64,000 nucleotides of DNA from Saccharopolyspora indica (GTDB lineage: Bacteria > Actinomycetota > Actinomycetes > Mycobacteriales > Pseudonocardiaceae), in NCBI RefSeq assembly GCF_027853965.1, contig NZ_JAQGLB010000012.1:180475-244474 (forward strand), given 5' to 3'. Positions 16,039 through 25,035 of the stretch are shown one piece after another. Each line of letters opens with the position of its first letter. The stretch's first letter is position 1. Under the pieces are notes generated by a model. The model saw nothing but the letters and a program-made list of their open reading frames with translations, was not told the DNA's origin and ran no database searches. The position numbers and the translations under genes were made by a program.

Positions 16039-17355
16039 ATGACCACCCAGTCACCTCCGGAGAGGTCGTCCACCGCGCGGGTGGTGGTGGCGAGCCTGGT
16101 CGGCACCACCGTCGAGTGGTACGACTTCTTCCTCTACGGCTCGGCCGCCGCGCTGGTGTTCAACAAGCTGTTCTTCCCGGCGCACGACCCGCTGGTGGGC
16201 ACCATGCTGGCGTTCATCACCTACGCGGTCGGGTTCATCGCGCGGCCGCTGGGCGGGCTGGTGTTCGGCCACTACGGCGACCGGCTCGGCCGCAAGAAGC
16301 TGCTGGTGCTGAGCCTGATCATGATGGGCGGCGCGACGTTCCTGATCGGCTTGCTGCCCACGTACCAGGCGGCAGGCGTGGCGGCCCCGCTGCTGCTGAC
16401 CGTGCTGCGCCTGGTGCAGGGCTTCGCGATCGGCGGCGAGTGGGGCGGCGCGGTGCTCATCGTCTCCGAGCACGGTTCCGCGCGGCACCGGGGTTTCTGG
16501 GCGTCGTGGCCGCAGGCGGGCGTGCCGCTGGGCAACCTGCTGGGCACCGCGGTGCTGGCGGTCCTGGCCGCGGTGCAGACCGAGGAGGCCTTCCTGGCCT
16601 GGGGCTGGCGGATCGCCTTCCTGCTGTCCGGGGTGCTGGTGCTGATCGGCCTGTGGGTGCGGCTGGCGGTCGCGGAGTCTCCGGTGTTCCTGGAGGCGGC
16701 CAGCAAGGCCGCGGAGCGGGGTGAGGCGGACAAACCGCCGATCCTGGAGGTGCTCCGCCGGTACCGCCGCGAGGTCCTCACGGCGATGGGTGCGCGGTTC
16801 GCGGAGAACGTCGTGTACTACGTGCTGACCTCGTTCGTGCTCACCTACGTCGCGGTGTTCCTGGAGCTGCCGCGCGGGCTGGCGCTGAACGCGTCGCTGA
16901 TCGCCGCGGTCGTGCACTTCATCAGCATTCCGCTGTGGGGTGCGCTGTCGGACCGGATCGGGCGGCGGCCGGTGTACCTGGTGGGTGCGATCGGCACCGG
17001 CGTCTGGGCGTTCGCGTTCTTCACGATGCTCGACACCAGGTCGTTCTTCATGATCACCTTCGCCACCACGGTCGGGCTGGTGCTCCACGGCGCGATGTAC
17101 GGCCCGCAGGCCGCGTACTTCGCGGAGCTCTTCGGCACCCGCGTGCGGTACTCGGGAGCGTCGATCGGCTACCAGCTGGCGTCGATCGTGGCGGGCTCGC
17201 TGGCCCCGATCATCGCGACCGCGCTGCTGGCGGGCTTCGGCTCCGCCGTGCCGATCTCGATCTACGTCGCGCTGTGCTCGCTGGTCACCGTCATCGCGGT
17301 GGTGCGGTCCCCGGAGACGCACAAACGCGACCTGGCGGCCGACCACGGCGTCTGA
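16039..17355 (+). CDS. MHS-family (MFS) proton symporter
   Basis: A 438-residue twelve-helix transporter of the metabolite:H+ symporter family (ShiA/ProP/KgtP-like). The family opening VGTTVEWYDFFLYGSAAALVF is at residues about 20-40, and the MFS A motif GHYGDRLGRKK is present, with its second-half copy ALSDRIGRRPVY. ATG 16039 follows AGAGAGG and is preferred although the frame stays open upstream. It is co-directional with the dehydrogenase 35 bp upstream and probably imports its substrate, a short organic acid. A terminator follows directly. Confidence 0.88.
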   Translation: MTTQSPPERSSTARVVVASLVGTTVEWYDFFLYGSAAALVFNKLFFPAHDPLVGTMLAFITYAVGFIARPLGGLVFGHYGDRLGRKKLLVLSLIMMGGATFLIGLLPTYQAAGVAAPLLLTVLRLVQGFAIGGEWGGAVLIVSEHGSARHRGFWASWPQAGVPLGNLLGTAVLAVLAAVQTEEAFLAWGWRIAFLLSGVLVLIGLWVRLAVAESPVFLEAASKAAERGEADKPPILEVLRRYRREVLTAMGARFAENVVYYVLTSFVLTYVAVFLELPRGLALNASLIAAVVHFISIPLWGALSDRIGRRPVYLVGAIGTGVWAFAFFTMLDTRSFFMITFATTVGLVLHGAMYGPQAAYFAELFGTRVRYSGASIGYQLASIVAGSLAPIIATALLAGFGSAVPISIYVALCSLVTVIAVVRSPETHKRDLAADHGV

Positions 17356-17361
17356 CGGCCG

Positions 17362-17390
17362 GGGTGGGCGGCCGGTCCGGCCGCCCACCC
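17362..17390 (+). terminator. Terminator after the dehydrogenase-transporter operon
   Basis: A perfect 12-bp stem (GGGTGGGCGGCC / GGCCGCCCACCC) with a 5-nt loop lies 7 bp after the transporter stop. No T-tract. Confidence 0.8.
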
Positions 17391-17512
17391 GCCGATCACG
17401 CCGTTGCCCGGGGTTCGCCCGGGGTGCGGCTCTGGAGCGAGCGGAGCGTTCGCGGGTGAGCGGTCCGCTCGCTGCAGAACAGCCGTGCGGTGTGGGGCTT
17501 GAAGCCCGCGGG

Positions 17513-17800
17513 TCAGTGGCCCAGGCGGCCGCGGCCCAGGCGGAGCAGGATCATCGCGAGTTCGCGGCCTTCCGGGCCGAGTTCGCGGTAGCGGGCGAGC
17601 ACGTCCATCTCGCGGTTGTAGACGATGCGCGGACCGCCTGCGGCCATGCGGGCCTGACCGATCTGGCGGGAGACCTCGGCGCGGCGCTTGATCAGGCGCA
17701 GGATCTCGGCGTCCAGGTGGTCGATCTCCCCGCGGAAGTCGTCGATGGTCGCCGCGGTCTGCTCGGCCTGCGGCTGGTCACCGTCCACTGTGGCGTTCAT
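17513..17800 (-). CDS. aroQ: Chorismate mutase, AroQ class
   Basis: A 95-residue all-helical chorismate mutase that converts chorismate to prephenate, the entry to Phe and Tyr. The AroQ pattern is visible: first-helix arginine in IDDFRGEIDHLDAEILRLIKRRAEVSRQIGQ, then NREMDVLARYRELG. It has no signal peptide, so it is the cytoplasmic form, which in actinobacteria is often partnered with DAHP synthase. GGAGG lies 9 bases before the ATG. The 5' leader contains a Phe/Tyr-rich mini-gene and alternative hairpins, so expression is probably controlled by transcription attenuation. Confidence 0.9.
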   Translation of the reverse strand: MNATVDGDQPQAEQTAATIDDFRGEIDHLDAEILRLIKRRAEVSRQIGQARMAAGGPRIVYNREMDVLARYRELGPEGRELAMILLRLGRGRLGH

Positions 17801-17849
17801 CGGGCGTTGTCCTCCAGCTCCGGCCCCAAGTCCCGGCCCGGGAACGCGA

Positions 17850-17882
17850 AACGCCCCGGGTCCGTAGGGACTCCGGGGCGTT
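17850..17882 (-). terminator. Attenuator terminator upstream of chorismate mutase
   Basis: In the minus-strand RNA, AACGCCCCGG (17882 to 17873) pairs with CCGGGGCGTT (17859 to 17850), a perfect 10-bp stem ending in TTT. It lies 50 bp upstream of the aroQ ATG. Its 5' arm shares CCGG with a segment that can pair instead with the leader-peptide region, as expected for an attenuator. Confidence 0.7.
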
Positions 17883-17899
17883 CGTAGTGGTTTTCGAGC

Positions 17900-17962
17900 T
17901 CACGCAACTACGGGCGCCGGAGTCCCGGGCCCGTAGAAAAACTCGTAAGTCTGCGCTCGCAC
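17900..17962 (-). CDS. Leader peptide with Tyr-Glu-Phe-Phe-Tyr cluster
   Basis: A 20-codon reading frame starts GTG at 17962 and stops TGA at 17902-17900. The peptide includes TYEFFY at residues 5-10, so four of six residues are Phe or Tyr, then GPGTPAPVVA. GGAG is only 2 bases before the GTG and a CACACT that could act as -10 box lies close by, so the transcript may be leaderless. Its position just before the attenuator hairpins and a gene for Phe/Tyr biosynthesis is the main evidence. Confidence 0.65.
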   Translation of the reverse strand: MRAQTYEFFYGPGTPAPVVA

Positions 17963-18166
17963 GGCTCCAGTGTGCCACAACTCGCCTGCGCACAGCGATG
18001 AGGTGGACCACTCATCCCACAGGGTGAACAAATCGGTGTATCGATCACTTGTTCGAGTTATTTCGGTGGAATCCGCGCTGGGTTGCCCGGATCTTGGGGT
18101 CCATGGAGATCGACGCACCGCTTTCCGCGCCACCGCCCACGACGAGTTCGGAGGACCCCGTGAAGA

Positions 18167-18844
18167 TCAGAACGCATTCCGCCCGGCGCAGCCCTCGACC
18201 GGTTCCGGCGCCGCCCGCTGCGCGGCGTTCCGGCGAACGCCGCGGAACACCAGAACGCCCGTGGCGACGGCGGCCACCGTGGTCAGCGCGATCATCGTCC
18301 AGCCGTAGCCGACCGCGCGGGCTGCTTCGCCGAACAGCACCGCGACGGTCGTCTGCACGCCTGCCCAGAGCATCGCCGCGATCGCCACCAGTCCGAGGAA
18401 CCGGCGGTACGGCATCCGCAGGGTGCCCACCACCGCAGGCACGACCGCGTGCACCACCGCGACGAAGCGCATCGTGATCAACGCCCGCCCGCCGGACTCC
18501 TGGACGACCTGCTCGGCGGTCCGCCACCGGCGGTCGCCGATCTTGCGCCCCAGCCAGGTGCCGCGGAGGCCGGGGCCGAGCAGGCGGCCCAGCCAGTAGC
18601 CGCCGCTCGACCCGAGAAGGTTGCCCAGCACCGCGGCGGCGAACAGGGCGGGCGCCCAGCTGGTGCCGAGGACGGCGACGGTCAGCAGCAGGGTGGCCTC
18701 GCCGGGAACGAGCACACCGATGAAGAGGGAGGTTTCCAGCACGAGCAGAACGAGCGCGGCCAGCACGCAGAACCACGGGTTGAGCGTCGCGGCCCATGCG
18801 ATGAACGCCCGGATCGCGATGTCGATCTGGTTGATCAGGTCCAT
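18167..18844 (-). CDS. DedA-family membrane protein
   Basis: About 225 residues from ATG 18844. It has the DedA/VTT-domain layout: N-terminal helix (IRAFIAWAATLNPWF), reentrant region ETSLFIGVLVPGEATLLL, then GNLLGSSGGYWLGRLLGPGLR and RFVAVVHAVVPAVVGTLRMPYRRF, where the F.G..VPGE and RF.p..R..v/p.vaG motifs match the family. DedA proteins act as proton-coupled phospholipid (undecaprenyl phosphate or phosphatidylethanolamine) translocases. The frame extends 14 codons further upstream but the ATG at 18844 gives the usual family N-terminus. Confidence 0.85.
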   Translation of the reverse strand: MDLINQIDIAIRAFIAWAATLNPWFCVLAALVLLVLETSLFIGVLVPGEATLLLTVAVLGTSWAPALFAAAVLGNLLGSSGGYWLGRLLGPGLRGTWLGRKIGDRRWRTAEQVVQESGGRALITMRFVAVVHAVVPAVVGTLRMPYRRFLGLVAIAAMLWAGVQTTVAVLFGEAARAVGYGWTMIALTTVAAVATGVLVFRGVRRNAAQRAAPEPVEGCAGRNAF

Positions 18845-19283
18845 GCACGGCTCATTCCGCAGTGGGTCGGGTGGGATCGGAACCACCGTCCCGTCCGGTG
18901 CCGCGCTGCGGATCGGGGGAGTCCCTGAGCCGCTCCCGGAGTTGTCCTCCGTCGACGTCGACGTCGGTGGTCGGGCTCACGGGTCCGGCTCGCGTCCGGC
19001 CGGTTGCCGGGACAGGCGCACGCGGCAGCATGCTCTGCGGTGGGTCGAGTGCTCATTGTTGATCTTTATGTCCGTTGTGCGCAAGTCGGGGTCGGTGGGG
19101 CGGGCTTCACCGGGGGTCGGTGGCGGTCGGCTGGGGCCGGGCCGGTGGGCCGGGCCCGCCGCAGGCCGCGGCGTCGCGGGAGCGCGCTCCGCGGAGTCGC
19201 GCCGGGCGGGACCCGGGCCGTGGGAGGGCGCGGTGCCACGGGATTCGGGCTTTGTCCGGGGCGGCCGGTAACGTGGATGAGCG
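18845..19283. other. Divergent intergenic region dedA/pcrA
   Basis: About 440 bp without a supportable gene. A TAACGT at 19270-19275 lies 9 bp before the pcrA ATG and is a plausible -10 box, giving a very short or leaderless transcript. An AT-rich island at about 19057-19072 (TTGTTGATCTTTATG) is the only other compositional feature. Confidence 0.45.
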
Positions 19284-21755
19284 ATGAGCACCCCACTCGA
19301 CCTCCAGTGGAACAACGATCCGTTGTCACCCGCCGAACCCGGCCACGCCGGGCGGCGCGGCACGGACCCGGAAGCCCTGCTTGCCGGCCTGAACCCGCAG
19401 CAGCGCGACGCGGTGGTGCACACCGGATCGCCGCTGCTGATCGTGGCCGGTGCCGGGTCGGGCAAGACCAGGGTGCTGACCAACCGGATCGCCTACCTGC
19501 TCGCGGGCGGGGCGCACCCGGGCCAGATCATGGCGATCACCTTCACCAACAAGGCCGCGGCCGAGATGAAGGAGCGCGTCGCCGACCTGGTCGGTCGCCG
19601 GGCCAACGTGATGTGGGTGTCGACGTTCCACTCGATGTGCGTGCGGGTGCTGCGCCGCGAGGCCAAGGTCCTGGGGCTGTCGTCGAACTTCTCGATCTAC
19701 GACGCCGACGACTCCCGGCGGCTGATCACCATGATCGCGCGGGAGCAGGACCTCGACTCCAAGCGCTACCCGGCCCGCACGCTCGCGGTGCACATCTCGA
19801 ACCTGAAGAACGAGCTGCTGTCCCCGGAGACCGCCGCCGAGCAGGCGGGCAACGACGTGGAGCGCAAGGTCGCCCAGGTCTACGCCGCCTACCAGCGCCG
19901 GCTCGTGGAGTCCAACTCCATGGACTTCGACGACCTGATCATGCGGACGGTGGAGCTGCTGCAGAACCACCCGGACGTCGCGGAGCACTACCGGCGGCGG
20001 TTCCGGCACGTGATGGTGGACGAGTACCAGGACACCAACCACGCGCAGTACGTGCTGGTCCGCGAACTGGTGGGCACCGAGGCGACCGAGGACGGCGTCG
20101 AACCGGCCGAGCTGTGCGTGGTGGGTGACGCCGACCAGTCGATCTACGCCTTCCGCGGGGCGACGATCCGCAACATCGAGGAGTTCGAGCGGGACTACCC
20201 GGCGGCCCGGACGATCCTGCTGGAGCAGAACTACCGCTCCACGCAGACCATCCTGTCCGCGGCCAACGCGGTGATCCGGCGCAACCCGAACCGCCGCGAC
20301 AAGCGGTTGTGGAGCAACGCGGGCGACGGCGAGCAGATCGTCGGCTACGTCGGGGACAACGAGCACGACGAAGCGGCCTTCGTGGCCGGCGAGATCGACC
20401 GGCTGGTCGACTCGGGCGACGCGACGTTCAACGACATCGCGGTGTTCTACCGGACCAACAACCAGTCACGAGTGTTCGAGGAGGTGTTCATCCGGCTCGG
20501 CCTGCCCTACCGCGTCGTCGGCGGGGTGCGCTTCTACGAGCGCCGCGAGGTCCGGGACGCACTGGCCTACCTGCGGGTGCTGGACAACCCGGACGACACG
20601 GTGAGCCTGCGCCGCATCCTCAACGTGCCCAAGCGCGGCATCGGGGACCGGGCGGAGGCCGTGGTCGCGGTGCACGCGGAGCAGGAGCGGATCTCGTTCG
20701 CCCAGGCACTGCGCGCAGCTGCGGACGGCCGGGTCGCGCTGCTGAACACCCGGGCGCGCAACGCGATCTCGGGTTTCGTGGCGCTGCTCGACGAGCTGCA
20801 GCAGGTGGCGGCGGAGTCCGATGTCGCGGAGATCCTGGAGCAGGTGCTGGAGCGCACCGGCTACCGCGCCGAACTGGAGGCCAGCGACGACCCGCAGGAC
20901 GCCACGCGGGTGGAGAACCTGACCGAGCTCGTCACGGTGGCGCGCGAGTTCATCGAAGCGCGCGCCGGGGTGCCCGCGACCGGGGCGGAGGGCGAAGCCG
21001 ATCCGTCGGCGGAGGCCGTGGTCACCGCTGCGGTCCCGGCCGCCGAGGACGACGAGGAGGCTGCGCTGGGACTGCCCGCGGACGACTCGCTGTCGGCGTT
21101 CCTGGAACGGGTCTCGCTGGTGGCCGACGCGGATTCGCTGCCGGAGTCGGGCGACGGGGTGGTCACCCTGATGACCCTGCACACCGCGAAGGGGCTGGAG
21201 TTCCCGGTGGTGTTCTGCACCGGCTGGGAGGACGGGGTCTTCCCGCACATGCGGGCGCTGGGCGAACCGGCCGAGCTGGCCGAGGAGCGGCGCCTGGCCT
21301 ACGTGGGCATCACCCGCGCCCGGCAGCGGCTGTACCTGTCCCGCGCGCTGATGCGGTCGGCGTGGGGGCAGCCGATGACGAATCCGGCGTCCCGGTTCCT
21401 CACCGAGATCCCGGAGGAGCTGCTGCACTGGCGCCGGATCGAACCGGAGCGCGCCGCCCCGCAGGTGCGCAGCACCTGGGGCAGCCGCGGCGGTGGGTTC
21501 GACCGCACCGGCTCCGACTCGGCGCAGGCCGGGCTCTCCGCCCGGGGCATGCGCAGCACCGGCATGAAGGGCTGGAAGGACACCGTCTCCATCAAGCTGG
21601 CGGCCGGTGACCGGGTCACCCACGACAAGTACGGCCTGGGCACGGTGCTGTCCACCGAGGGCGAGGGGCCGCGGGCGACCGCGACCATCGACTTCGGCAC
21701 CGCCGGAACGGTGCGCCTCATGCTGATCGGCAGCGTCCCGCTGACCAAGATCTGA
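19284..21755 (+). CDS. pcrA: ATP-dependent DNA helicase PcrA/UvrD
   Basis: An 823-residue SF1A 3'-5' helicase for repair and replication restart. Walker A is GAGSGKT (about residues 54-60), the Q-motif region is LNPQQRDAV, motif II is DEYQDTN, motif III GDADQSIYAFRGA, motif IV QNYRSTQ, motif V VTLMTLHTAKGLEFPVVF and motif VI ERRLAYVGITRARQ. An insert of acidic/Ala residues lies at about 570-600. The C-terminus (AGDRVTHDKYGLGTV...) is the Tudor-like domain that binds RNA polymerase in PcrA. No SOS box was seen upstream. Confidence 0.96.
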   Translation: MSTPLDLQWNNDPLSPAEPGHAGRRGTDPEALLAGLNPQQRDAVVHTGSPLLIVAGAGSGKTRVLTNRIAYLLAGGAHPGQIMAITFTNKAAAEMKERVADLVGRRANVMWVSTFHSMCVRVLRREAKVLGLSSNFSIYDADDSRRLITMIAREQDLDSKRYPARTLAVHISNLKNELLSPETAAEQAGNDVERKVAQVYAAYQRRLVESNSMDFDDLIMRTVELLQNHPDVAEHYRRRFRHVMVDEYQDTNHAQYVLVRELVGTEATEDGVEPAELCVVGDADQSIYAFRGATIRNIEEFERDYPAARTILLEQNYRSTQTILSAANAVIRRNPNRRDKRLWSNAGDGEQIVGYVGDNEHDEAAFVAGEIDRLVDSGDATFNDIAVFYRTNNQSRVFEEVFIRLGLPYRVVGGVRFYERREVRDALAYLRVLDNPDDTVSLRRILNVPKRGIGDRAEAVVAVHAEQERISFAQALRAAADGRVALLNTRARNAISGFVALLDELQQVAAESDVAEILEQVLERTGYRAELEASDDPQDATRVENLTELVTVAREFIEARAGVPATGAEGEADPSAEAVVTAAVPAAEDDEEAALGLPADDSLSAFLERVSLVADADSLPESGDGVVTLMTLHTAKGLEFPVVFCTGWEDGVFPHMRALGEPAELAEERRLAYVGITRARQRLYLSRALMRSAWGQPMTNPASRFLTEIPEELLHWRRIEPERAAPQVRSTWGSRGGGFDRTGSDSAQAGLSARGMRSTGMKGWKDTVSIKLAAGDRVTHDKYGLGTVLSTEGEGPRATATIDFGTAGTVRLMLIGSVPLTKI

Positions 21756-21784
21756 CTCCTCCGGTGGTCGCGGTCCGGCTTGGT

Positions 21785-22672
21785 TCAGCCGAGGTCTGCT
21801 GCCGCTCCGCGGATCAGGTCCAGCAGCCAGCGGTGGGCGGCGTCGACGTCGTTGCGCGGGTGCCAGGCCATGCCGATGCTCAGCGGCGGCAGGTCGAGCG
21901 GCACCTCGAAGGTGCGCAGGCCCGCGTGCCGAGCGGCGGATTCCGTTGCCAAGCAGACGAGATCGGTGTCGCGCGCGAGCAGCAGTGCGGTGGTGTGGCT
22001 CGGAAGCACGACCGCGACCCGGCGCTCCAACCCGAGTTCGGCGAGCCGGTCGTCGACGGGCCCTCGGGCCCGGCCCCGCCGTGACACGCTGATGTGCGTC
22101 GCTGCGGCGAACTTCTGCGGGCTGACCTGGCCCCGGGCCAGCGGGTGCTCCGGCCGGACGGCGCCGACCAGGCGCGTGGTCGTCAGCGGCGCGGTGCGGG
22201 CCTCGGGATCCAGGTGGTCGAGCACGCCGACCTCGACGTCCACCGATCCGTCGCGCAGCGCCGGGGTGCCTTCGGCGGCCTCCGGAACGAACCTCAGCAC
22301 CATTCCGGGAGCCGTGCCGGCGGTCCGTCCCAGCAGCGCGTGAGTCAGCGCGCTGGAGAGCAGGTCGCTGCTCTGGAGGGTGAAGGTGCGGGTCAGGGTC
22401 GCCGGGTCGAACTGGTCGCCGGGCGTGAGCAGCGCTCGGGACCGCTCGACGACCGCGTGCACCTCGTCGCGGAGTTCCACGGCGCGCGGCGTCAACACCA
22501 TGCGCTGTCCAGCGCGCACCAGGAGCGGATCGCGCAGGATTCGGCGGATCCTGCCTAGGGTGCGGCTCATCGCCGCGGGCGAGGTCCGCAGTCGCTCCGC
22601 CGCGCGCGTCACGCTCTGCTCGCGGAGCAGGGCGTCCAGCGCCACCAGCAGGTTCAGATCCATCGTGGACAT
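21785..22672 (-). CDS. LysR-family regulator (NodD/SyrM-like)
   Basis: About 295 residues. Helix-turn-helix: DLNLLVALDALLREQSVTRAAERLRTSPAAMSRTLGRIRRIL, then DPLLVRAGQRMVLTPRA, the form seen in the NodD/SyrM branch. The effector domain includes VDVEVGVLD and ATHISVSRRGRARGPVDDRLAELG, typical of that branch. ATG 22672 is chosen because CGGAG lies 8 bases upstream; the frame opens at 22696. It is divergent from a propeller protein gene across 305 bp and likely controls it. Confidence 0.85.
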   Translation of the reverse strand: MSTMDLNLLVALDALLREQSVTRAAERLRTSPAAMSRTLGRIRRILRDPLLVRAGQRMVLTPRAVELRDEVHAVVERSRALLTPGDQFDPATLTRTFTLQSSDLLSSALTHALLGRTAGTAPGMVLRFVPEAAEGTPALRDGSVDVEVGVLDHLDPEARTAPLTTTRLVGAVRPEHPLARGQVSPQKFAAATHISVSRRGRARGPVDDRLAELGLERRVAVVLPSHTTALLLARDTDLVCLATESAARHAGLRTFEVPLDLPPLSIGMAWHPRNDVDAAHRWLLDLIRGAAADLG

Positions 22673-22977
22673 TCCGCGAACTCCGTTGCGCGACACAGCT
22701 CACACCCGGCGTGGGTGCCTGGGCCACCGGCATTATTGCGCGCTGGGCAAGGATTCCGTGCCGATTCCGCCATGGCGGCGGTGGCGTTCGGCGTCGAAGG
22801 TGGGACACGAGCTCGCGAACGCGGGCACCGCGGCAGCAGGCCGGAGGACCGGTTCCCGCCTGGCTGCCGGCTTCAGTCGCGGCACGCGCTCGGCACGTGT
22901 CGCCCACCCGCGCAGCGTGCGCCGGTGCTCGCCCGATGAGCACGCCACCCGCGCCGAACGAGATTGGAAAGAGCCGC

Positions 22978-24012
22978 ATGAGCTCAGGAGACGTGCTGGC
23001 AGTGGTCGCGCAGAGCGGCCCGGCGGTCGGCTTCTTCGACGCCACGACCCACCGGCACCTCGACACGGTCGAGCTGCCCGCAGAACCGCACGAGCTGTGC
23101 TTCGACCCGGAGCACCGGGTGCTGTACTGCACGATCACCTACCGATCGGGCTACTACCACGAGAACGGCGGCCGGGCCGCCGAGCTCGTCGTCGTGGATC
23201 CGGACGAGCGCGCGATCGTCGACGTCATCGACCTGTCGCCGGAGCACGGCCCGCACGGCCTGGCGCTGGACGGTGCCCACCGGCGGCTCTACGTCAGCGT
23301 CGAGGAAGGCGCGGCCGGGCCCGGCGGCGTGGTCGTGCTCGACACGCGCACCCGCACGCAGATCGGGCGCATCGACACCGAGGCGCCCGGTCCGCACTGG
23401 TTCGCCATCACCCCGGACGGCCGTCGCGGATACGCGAGCAACAAGGAAGCTCCGTTCGTCTCCGCCGTGGACCTGGAGACCGGACGGCTGCTGCAGCGCG
23501 TGCCGGTGCCGGGAAGCGAGGGCATCGCGGTCTCCCCGGACGGGACCCGGGTCTGCGTCGCGACCCCGTACGCCGCGTTCGGCGGGCACCGCAGCGCGCC
23601 GAACGGCGTCCTGGTGATCGATGCGGTGACCGGTGAGCTGCTGCGCACCCTCCCGACCGAGGGGCAGGTGATGCCGGTGCACATCACCGGCACCGGCCTG
23701 CTGCTCGCCGGTGAGCTGCGGATGTCCGGTGGCGGATCGGGCCTGGGCAGGCAGCGGCCGGGCCGGTTGCTGATCTTCGAGCTGGGCAGCTGCGAACTGC
23801 TGGGCGCGGTCGAGGTGGGCGAATTCCCGCTCACCATCACGTCCTCACCCGACGGCGCCCGCGCCTACGTCTCCGCGGTGGTGTCGTCCACGGTGTCCGT
23901 GGTCGATCTGGAGAACCACGAGGTCCTGGCCGCGCTGCCCGTCGAGCGCCGCGGCGAGCCGGGTGCGCACGGCCTGGCCTACGTGCCGGGGCGCGGGTGC
24001 TTGGGCTCGTAG
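22978..24012 (+). CDS. Seven-bladed YVTN-type beta-propeller protein
   Basis: A 344-residue protein of repeating blades with the YVTN/lactonase-like signature: GLALDGAHRRLYVSVEE, WFAITPDGRRGYASNKE, GIAVSPDGTRVCVATPY, TITSSPDGARAYVSAVVSSTVSVVDLE. There is no signal peptide or transmembrane helix, so it is cytoplasmic. Relatives bind or open small lactones, or serve as metabolite-binding propellers; no catalytic residues could be assigned. ATG 22978 follows GGAAAGAG at a 5-base spacing and is preferred although the frame is open to 22711. Its last 34 bp overlap the convergent VOC gene. Confidence 0.78.
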   Translation: MSSGDVLAVVAQSGPAVGFFDATTHRHLDTVELPAEPHELCFDPEHRVLYCTITYRSGYYHENGGRAAELVVVDPDERAIVDVIDLSPEHGPHGLALDGAHRRLYVSVEEGAAGPGGVVVLDTRTRTQIGRIDTEAPGPHWFAITPDGRRGYASNKEAPFVSAVDLETGRLLQRVPVPGSEGIAVSPDGTRVCVATPYAAFGGHRSAPNGVLVIDAVTGELLRTLPTEGQVMPVHITGTGLLLAGELRMSGGGSGLGRQRPGRLLIFELGSCELLGAVEVGEFPLTITSSPDGARAYVSAVVSSTVSVVDLENHEVLAALPVERRGEPGAHGLAYVPGRGCLGS

Positions 24013-24326
24013 AGCCCGATCTCCGCGCCGCTGGGCAGCCGGAACGCGGTGAGCAGTCCCCAGCCCTCGTTGCTGACCGTGCGGGTGATCTCGACGCCCT
24101 GGTCCTGCAGCTCACCGATGGTCGCCGAGAGGTCGTCGCACATCAGGTAGAGCTCGCAGGTGGGGGCCGCGTCGGTGGGGTGGGTGGCCAGTTCGGCGGG
24201 TGGCAGCCCGAAGATCAGCCACCCGCCACCGGCGTCCACGGACTCGAACCCGAGCACGTCCCGGAGGAACGCCCGGTCCCGCTCGGCGTCCCGGCTGAAC
24301 AACAACAAGTGCGCACCGTTGATCAT
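23979..24326 (-). CDS. VOC-superfamily (glyoxalase/bleomycin-resistance-like) protein
   Basis: A 115-residue protein with the beta-alpha-beta-beta-beta VOC pattern: HLLLFSRDAERDRAFLRDVLGFE, WLIFGLPPAELATHP, CELYLMCDDLSATIGELQDQGVEI, WGLLTAFRLPSGAEIGLYEPKHP. The metal-ligand positions of the family (H in the first strand, E near GLYEP) are present. ATG 24326 is chosen because GAGGAGG lies upstream. VOC proteins act as lyases, isomerases, dioxygenases or antibiotic-binding proteins; which applies here cannot be told. Confidence 0.8.
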   Translation of the reverse strand: MINGAHLLLFSRDAERDRAFLRDVLGFESVDAGGGWLIFGLPPAELATHPTDAAPTCELYLMCDDLSATIGELQDQGVEITRTVSNEGWGLLTAFRLPSGAEIGLYEPKHPRPGT

Positions 24327-24431
24327 CACCCCGACCTCCTCGGCCAAACCGTGCCACGGACGGTGCAAGACCGCTGGCCGGGCCGATGGGCTCGCGGCGT
24401 CGAGTCGCGGCCTCGGTGCGAAGAGATCGCC

Positions 24432-25035
24432 TCAGGGACTCGAACGCGCTCGATCCGCAGGGAGCGCGCTCCACAGCGCGATCAAGGCGTCGGCTCGCTC
24501 GGATGCTGCGCGGTCGTCGCCGGGCGCCAGCACCACGCGGTGGAGCTGAGCGTCTATCCCGTGCACCAGCAGCACAGCGGTCAACTCGGGGTCGGGAGCA
24601 TCGCCGGAGCTGTCGTGCGATGCCCGGTGCCAGTCGGCTGAAAAGCCGTTGGACTTGCGCGACTCCTTCGACTGTTCGCGGCGTGTGCTCGTAGAGCAGG
24701 TTGTGCATGCCGGAGTGCTTCTCGTGCGCGTTGAGCGCGCCGGTCACCAGAGCGCGCACCGCATCGCTCCACTGTGGAGGAATCTGCGCAACGTCGTGCA
24801 GCACCTCCAGCAGATCGGCTTCGACCTGCTGGAGGTGCTGTTCGCCGAGCGCGTGCAGGATGGCGCGCTTGTTCGGGAAGTACTGGTACACCGAGCCGAT
24901 GGAGACGCCAGCGCGCTCCGCGATGCGGTTGGTGGTCGCTTCGAGTCCTTCGCGCTCGAAAACCTGAGCAGCAGCTTCCAGGTGGCAGTCCCGGACCTGC
25001 CGGGATGCGGACGCACCCGGGTGCCGAGGCGGCAT
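24432..25035 (-). pseudogene. TetR-family regulator with a +1 frameshift
   Basis: From ATG 25035 the frame encodes a standard TetR DNA-binding domain (LEAAAQVFEREGLEATTNRIAERAGVSIGSVYQYFPNKR shown by its parts LEAAAQVFE, TTNRIAERAG and YQYFPNK) up to AQVQRL. The C-terminal half (DAPDPELTAVLLVHGIDAQ, ALIALWSALP) continues in another frame to TGA at 24434-24432. Removing one T from the T4 run in the coding strand (plus-strand A4 at 24641-24644) joins both halves into a 200-residue TetR protein. So there is a single-base insertion in a short homopolymer, real or from sequencing. Its first codons overlap a hydrolase remnant on the other strand. Confidence 0.75.

Larger units (their letters stand above)
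17850..17962 (-). promoter_or_regulatory. Phe/Tyr transcription attenuator of aroQ
   Basis: Reading the minus-strand RNA, there are three competing pairings. The pause stem CTACGGGC (17936-17929) pairs with GCCCGTAG (17915-17908). The antiterminator GGGACTCCGG (17926-17917) pairs perfectly over 10 bp with CCGGAGTCCC (17876-17867). The terminator 17882-17850 shares CCGG with that antiterminator partner. The 5' arm of the pause stem covers the last Phe and Tyr codons of a 20-codon leader peptide. A ribosome stalled on scarce Phe- or Tyr-tRNA would free GGGACTCCGG and prevent termination. The architecture resembles the aroR leader of Corynebacterium glutamicum; function here is inferred. Confidence 0.7.

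Noticed and set aside
18025..18056. SOS-box-like sequence upstream of the aroQ leader
   Set aside because: TGAACAA and TTGTTCG are separated by 17 bp, not the 4 bp required between CGAAC and GTTCG. It could be some other operator but support is weak.
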